Positions 57,541-64,000 of a DNA stretch of 64,000 nt are shown piece after piece. Under the pieces are notes generated by a model that was given only the letters and a program-made list of their open reading frames with translations, made no database searches and had not been told where the DNA came from. Origin of the DNA: Archilochus colubris. Taxonomy: Eukaryota; Chordata; Aves; Apodiformes; Trochilidae. Within the stretch, counting starts at the first letter, position 1. Each line of letters opens with the position of its first letter. Position numbers and translations under genes: made by a program. The stretch covers positions 105,787,054-105,851,053 of the forward strand of contig CM041083.1 in assembly GCA_023079485.1 (NCBI GenBank). The letters are read 5' to 3'.

Positions 57541-60500
57541 CGTTATGACCTCCAGAGGCTGCAGGTCTATATTCCTAACTCTTAAAATGTTAATTCTGTT
57601 CTTTGGTGCACTTATCCTCCATACTCACCCTCCATCCTGTATATTCATATCAAGAGAATCAGCTTAAGGAACATTTTTCCTCTCATGAAGGAAAATGGTA
57701 CTGAGGTCAGCTGCTTATCTGGAAAGTACTACACAATATAAAGTACTTCACAACAAATCATACACTCAGACACACTACACGTGGCTTTTTCTTGCAGGCT
57801 GAGGCATGCACATGATTTTCATGCTAAATGTATTCTCTGCCTCTTTTCCTCCCATTCTCCCTGACTGCCTTCCTTCCTTCCTGGCCACATTGTACAACCT
57901 CTCGACTTAATACAAAAAAAAACCCCACACCTAAAAAACACACCCTTTCCAACAAAAATTAAGTTCATGTAAATAACACCTGGTATTTCAGTGGTCACTG
58001 AACAGGCCATTGCTTCCTCATTATCTCCACTAAGATTTTTCCACCTACTCGCTAGCAAATCACCATCCACTACCTGTAATGAGATCACAGTTCTCTAAAG
58101 TTTTTATTTACTTTTTACTCCAGTTACTGTTAAAGTTCTTGGAATCCTGTGTTTTATTTTGCTATTCTAAATGAAAGCTGCCTCAGAGTAAGTCAAGCTG
58201 AAGTTTACCAGGAAACTTTATACACTCTGCAATATAATGTAGCATCACTGCATCTTGGCTTTCTTCTTCTGCTTATGCCAGCATTATAATTTACTACTCT
58301 TAAAGACTTACAACCCAATCACCAGGGCTGAATATTTTATCAGTGAGTTTTCTTTAATACTGTGGGCCGAACCTGGGTTTAAGTTTCTTGATTGCTGCTG
58401 AATATTGAACTGGCTCAGCAATACTCAATGGAAAGAACAACTGGACTACTTGTCCTCTTTGCTCCACTATTTACCTGGAATCTGAGATTATTTGACTCTG
58501 AATCACAGCTGTGGGCTATGAAATTATGTGAAAGGGCAAAGGCAGCCTCCAGAACCACCCCCAACAGCATGTAACTACTGAACCCTCTGCCCAGGTAACT
58601 CCTCACAGCTCAGAAGTTGCCTGTGGGCCATGACAAACACCAGGCACAATGTGGTGGAAAAGATGAAACTGGAAATTAGCCCACAGAAAATCCATCAGGA
58701 CAAGTATGTGGGTCAGTCAATGTGGGGCCTCTCAGAAGCGAATACAAAGAGCTCTGTCAGAAACACACTTTAAAATTTGGATTCTGATGAAGAAATCCCT
58801 TTCATACTGACTGCCACCTCTGAGGAGTTTTGGCATTTCAGCCTGGAGCTGAAGGCAATGACCAGATGCTCCAATACCCTGAGTGACAGAAGGGAAAACG
58901 CTGGTGATTGGTTAGTTATGGAGACAACTTTTATTTTGGGCTAACCTGGAGAATCTGCCATGGAGAAAACACTCTGCAGTTCTCACAGCCCCTAGCCTAG
59001 CAGCAAGCTGCTGAAACAAGATGCAGCACAGGGAAACTGATGAAAGATCAGTTGCAAATGATTCAACAGCTTAGGAAGTAGCTTTGGAGGAAGTTTGAGT
59101 TTCTTGACTTAAAGGGCTGGTATGATGCTGAAGGCAGGGAAGGGTGCCTCCAAGCTTTCTCCTGGTGGGGAGTGCAAATGTGGGCAGGATTAACAGTTTG
59201 AACACTCAAACATCTCTGTAACTTTTCCTTCATCCCACAGAAACAGGTCCATTATGTTGGACAAGTCCAAACATAAACCTGTAATTGTTCCAAGGAAAAA
59301 CAAAACATTTTTAGAAGGGCTAACAAGCACTAGACATCGAGCAAATAAAAAATAAAATAAACAGGAGGACATGAATATGCATCAGAGGAAATAATAACAG
59401 TCTGTAGCTATTGAAAGCTAGTAGGAAGGGAAATACAGAAGGAACATTAATGCTTTAACAGCTTGCTCTGAAAGGCTACCATGAGGGGTTCTGAGGAGGA
59501 GGAAGAATGTGTTATTTTACATTAGAGACACTCATGGGATTACAGGTGACTCTATCACAGACCATGAATGTTTACAGATGATACCTATAGTCCAGCTAAA
59601 GATGGAGGTACTGGAACACCTCATACAGGCCGTGAAATCCTGATCCTAAAGTGAGCTGATAACTTTGCATCTGTTCTTCATGTGTGGAAAAGAAAAACGG
59701 GCTAATCACAGATGCACACAGCCTGGAGGATGTTTGCTGAAAATCCCATCTGACTAAAGAAAAAAAATTCCCTGGTGTCCTAAAAAAATGATGATGCATT
59801 CTTAAAATAGAAAATTCTAAAACCCTACGTGGAATATCTCAATGCTGAAATCTCATCTTAATGAGTGAAGAAGAGTTAATTAAGCACCTAAAGGCTACAA
59901 GCAACCTAAGTTTCAGTGATCATGATCTAGTCACATTGACTTAATTTTAAAATCAGTTTTTACTGCCTGGTGTTTACAGTCTGTTTGCACAATTGCTAGC
60001 ATATGAGTCTAGAAAGAGAAGAGTGGAGGTGTGAAACAAAACAGAGAATCCTTTAAAAGGAACCTACTGCAGGCCAAAAGATTTTTCCAAAACTGCAAGA
60101 GACTTTAACACGTGAGAGAAAAAACATCCCAGAGAAGATAACGACCAGAAACTTTGGAAAGACACGCAAATTTATAAAGAATGGAGAGAGCTGACAAATT
60201 AGTAGCAAACAAATGAAGAAGCACTGGTAACCTGTAAAGTAGAGGAGCCAATACAACACTGACTACAACTAATCATCTTTAAGACAGTTTAAAAAGTACT
60301 TCTGAATGCACCCACGCAGAAGTCCATGGTTCATGTAGACAGTAGGATCAAAAATAACATGGGAGAAGAAGGATATTTAAAGAACAGCATTATGTGGAAT
60401 CATCAGGATGCAAAGTTTGCTGCATTACAAAATGGTTATTTAAAAGATTTCAATACACAGTTGTTAACAGAAAGCACAAAGGTTGCTAGTGTCCATTTCC

Positions 60501-63057
60501 ATATTCCAAGGATTGTGTCTTCTAATGCAATTTCATCAATTTGTCATTTGGGGGCGAGGTAACATGAAACTTCTGTGGAAAAATCTTGCACATTATAAAA
60601 CCAAACAATCAAAAAATCCTAATGTAGTGCCAAATAAAGAAAAAGTAAGGTTATTCTTATGGACTATTGTTATAGTCACAATAACATCTTTTGAAATACA
60701 ACTAAATGCAAGGTAGTAACCCTAGCAAAAAAAAAAATTGCAAGTTTAAAGCAGCAGACATGCTTTGTAGACTTCAGGAATTAGAGCTATAACAAATTGG
60801 TAAGTTCATTTATGTCTTCTCTGATCATCACTGATAGCTGCTTCATAATAGGTACTCAAGGACACAGGAAAAAATAATCCTAGCAAGGCTTCTGTCAAAA
60901 CCCTGTTCTAACCACACTTCAAGGATGAAGGGAAAATACAAGAGAGAGCTCAATGGAAGGCCAAAGAATTGACCTCTGGGCAAGGCAAAGCAAAACAAAG
61001 CAAATCTTACATGTGAGACTGACAGTGTTCACCCAGCTCAGCCATAAGGTTGGCGAGCTGTCCCAATGACTATTTAGAGCCACATTTCAAACTTGCAGAT
61101 AAGCTAAGAGCTGACAGTAAGAATTCCAACCTCAATTTCCCTGCAAAATTTCCTAGCTGTGTTAATAAACGAACTACAGAACAGTTTACCAGGACACATG
61201 GTCAACTCATTAGTGTCTGAAGTTTTCAAAATGAGTTTACACATGTTCAAAGAAGACACGCCCCAAACAGCTTTTTGTTGCTCAATCATGCAAAATGTCA
61301 GGTCAGTGGAGTATAATGATTCCTCACTGGACTTGGAGTATGTGAATTGGAGTACTTAAACATAAAAAAATTAAAAGAACCAAACGTCGCCTGTAACAGA
61401 CCCTCCAGTACTCAAACCCACCCAGATACACACAGACCTTTCCAATGCAGCAGAGCCACTCACACTCAGCTCTAATTCCATAGCTGTTTATACTTGTTAA
61501 ATAAACATACAAAAGACTAGGTGTCACATGGTTTGAACATTTCAGCAGCCACTCTAAAGACTCCTGCTCAATCCTTTCCAAAGCAGAGCTCTAACATTAG
61601 CCTAAATGCCAGTGATATTCACATAGAAGTGGGACCAAAAACCTGCTTGTGCTTTGTTGCTCTATGGGAAGCTTCCTGCTTATAATGTAATATCCTAAGC
61701 TACTGTGCCCACACTCTTTGCCACATGTGAGCTGGAACAAGTTATTCAAAAACTGCTCCTTCTTCCATGTAAATGGAAAAGCAATTCTAGAATGAGAAAA
61801 GAAAAATAAAGAATCAAAGCAGACATTCCCTAGGTGAGTGGGGAAAAAAATCACTTGCCATTCTCTAACACTAATCAATCTTAAGTATACGCTTTTTTAT
61901 TTCCAGGGGAATGAAAGGTTCTGGTGCTCTATCATAATTTTATTTACTTTAGCCCAGGAAGTGTCTGATCTGCGTTAAAAACTGTAGATCAATCCTGTAT
62001 TAAAATACCATCACCCTGTCTACTCCTTCAAAGTGCTATAAAATATGCTGGCATGTTCCCCAGGTAGCACAGCTCAAACAAAACCTGCATCAGAGGAAGC
62101 TTATTTAGAAAAAAGCAACTAACACCTTCCCACTCCCTCCTCCCCAAGTACCAAGCAGTCCTATGACAAACCTCTTCTTGCTTTTCAGGTTTTAGTCAAG
62201 AGTAAAAACCAAAAAAATTTACAGACTGAACACTAAAGGCAAAGGAAATTACTGGTGGGAATGACAAAACAGGAGGCAAGATGTCCTGCCTTGAAGAACA
62301 GCATTTTATATTTTGTTTAGGTTTGTCCTCCCACATGAATGGGATACTTATGGGCTGTCACTTAAATTAAGCCCAGAGCCTAGAGTCAGGTCAGCACAGA
62401 AGCTTCTCTCCTTCCTCACCTATGCAGAGCTAACACCTCCACTGGAGCCTGTGTTTTTAATCAACATTTAACTCTATTTTTCTCCAGATAGGAAATATTC
62501 ACACCCACTCCATTTCACCTGCTGTCGTTCTTTTTAAACGCTGTGAAACATGCTATTCATACTGCAGTATTAAAAGGTCAGGTTACTCTCACCTGGACTC
62601 TATTCAGTACATTTTACCAAAAGCCAGAACATCATTTGACAAAAACAAATAAGTCCATAAAAAGGAAAGAAAAGAATCTCAAATTAAAGTCATTTGAACT
62701 GTGGTTTGACCCAGGTATTGTGACAAAGCATTTCCACAAGACCCACAAGATTTCTATTCACACTCTTTTCATCTGAACAGCATGAAAAAACGTTTTCACC
62801 ACCTCTACAGATTACATCCACTAATTATGTAATAGTACACAATCTAAGGACATAAGCCTCAGTTTTAGCAGGCTTCAAAAATATATGCAACATTTGGGGG
62901 AATAACCTTGTTTGTTATCAGCAAGTGAAAAAAACAAAACAAACCCCCCAAATCCTGCCACTGCTCATTGCCAAAATACAGTTTCTCACAACTGGATTTT
63001 ACATCAAGTCCATGAACAGTGCAAATCCATTTTTTTTCTAAAGCTCAAATATACTTA

Positions 63058-64000
<943 letters not shown>

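Overview
The window is ordinary vertebrate nuclear DNA, almost certainly from a bird and probably a neoavian such as a passerine. The evidence is the 3' ends of CR1 LINEs with their (ATTCTATG/ATTCTGTG)n-like tails, remnants of an avian ERVL-type LTR family, low repeat density, and a split vertebrate gene. There are no bacterial-type operons, CRISPR arrays or intact viral genes.

The one gene I can support is CYYR1 (cysteine and tyrosine-rich protein 1), on the minus strand. Three of its coding exons are present, each with consensus splice sites and a reading frame continuous across the introns. Exon 2 (63059-63164) encodes the extracellular Cys/Tyr-rich module. Exon 3 (13536-13693) encodes the single transmembrane helix and juxtamembrane segment. 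Exon 4 (10092-10225 with the stop) encodes a proline/tyrosine-rich cytoplasmic tail with three PPxY motifs. Together they give 132 residues. The signal-peptide exon and the promoter must lie beyond the right edge. Intron 2 is 49,365 bp and fills most of the window; intron 3 is 3,310 bp.

Layout: 1 to about 9.18 kb is the 3' flank of the gene, with one CR1 copy and one tiny CR1 tail. About 9.18-10.09 kb is a provisional 3' UTR, and 10.09-13.69 kb holds exons 4 and 3 with intron 3, which contains a CR1 copy and a small CpG-enriched patch. From 13.69 to 63.06 kb is intron 2, with three CR1 copies, two ERVL-like LTR remnants, one other LTR-like segment, a 47-base poly-T run and several poly-A runs. 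Exon 2 and the start of intron 1 close the window. All retroelements recognised inside the gene run antisense to CYYR1.

I found no new multi-gene system. The most useful leads are a tandem NAGNAG acceptor at exon 2 that would add or drop one alanine near the expected signal-peptide cleavage site, the antisense orientation of the intronic retroelements, two similar CR1 copies in direct orientation 13.5 kb apart, a GGATTT-rich patch with a perfect 11-bp hairpin, a CpG patch beside exon 3, and candidate regulatory stretches in the flank and intron 2. Everything else is unremarkable non-coding DNA by eye.
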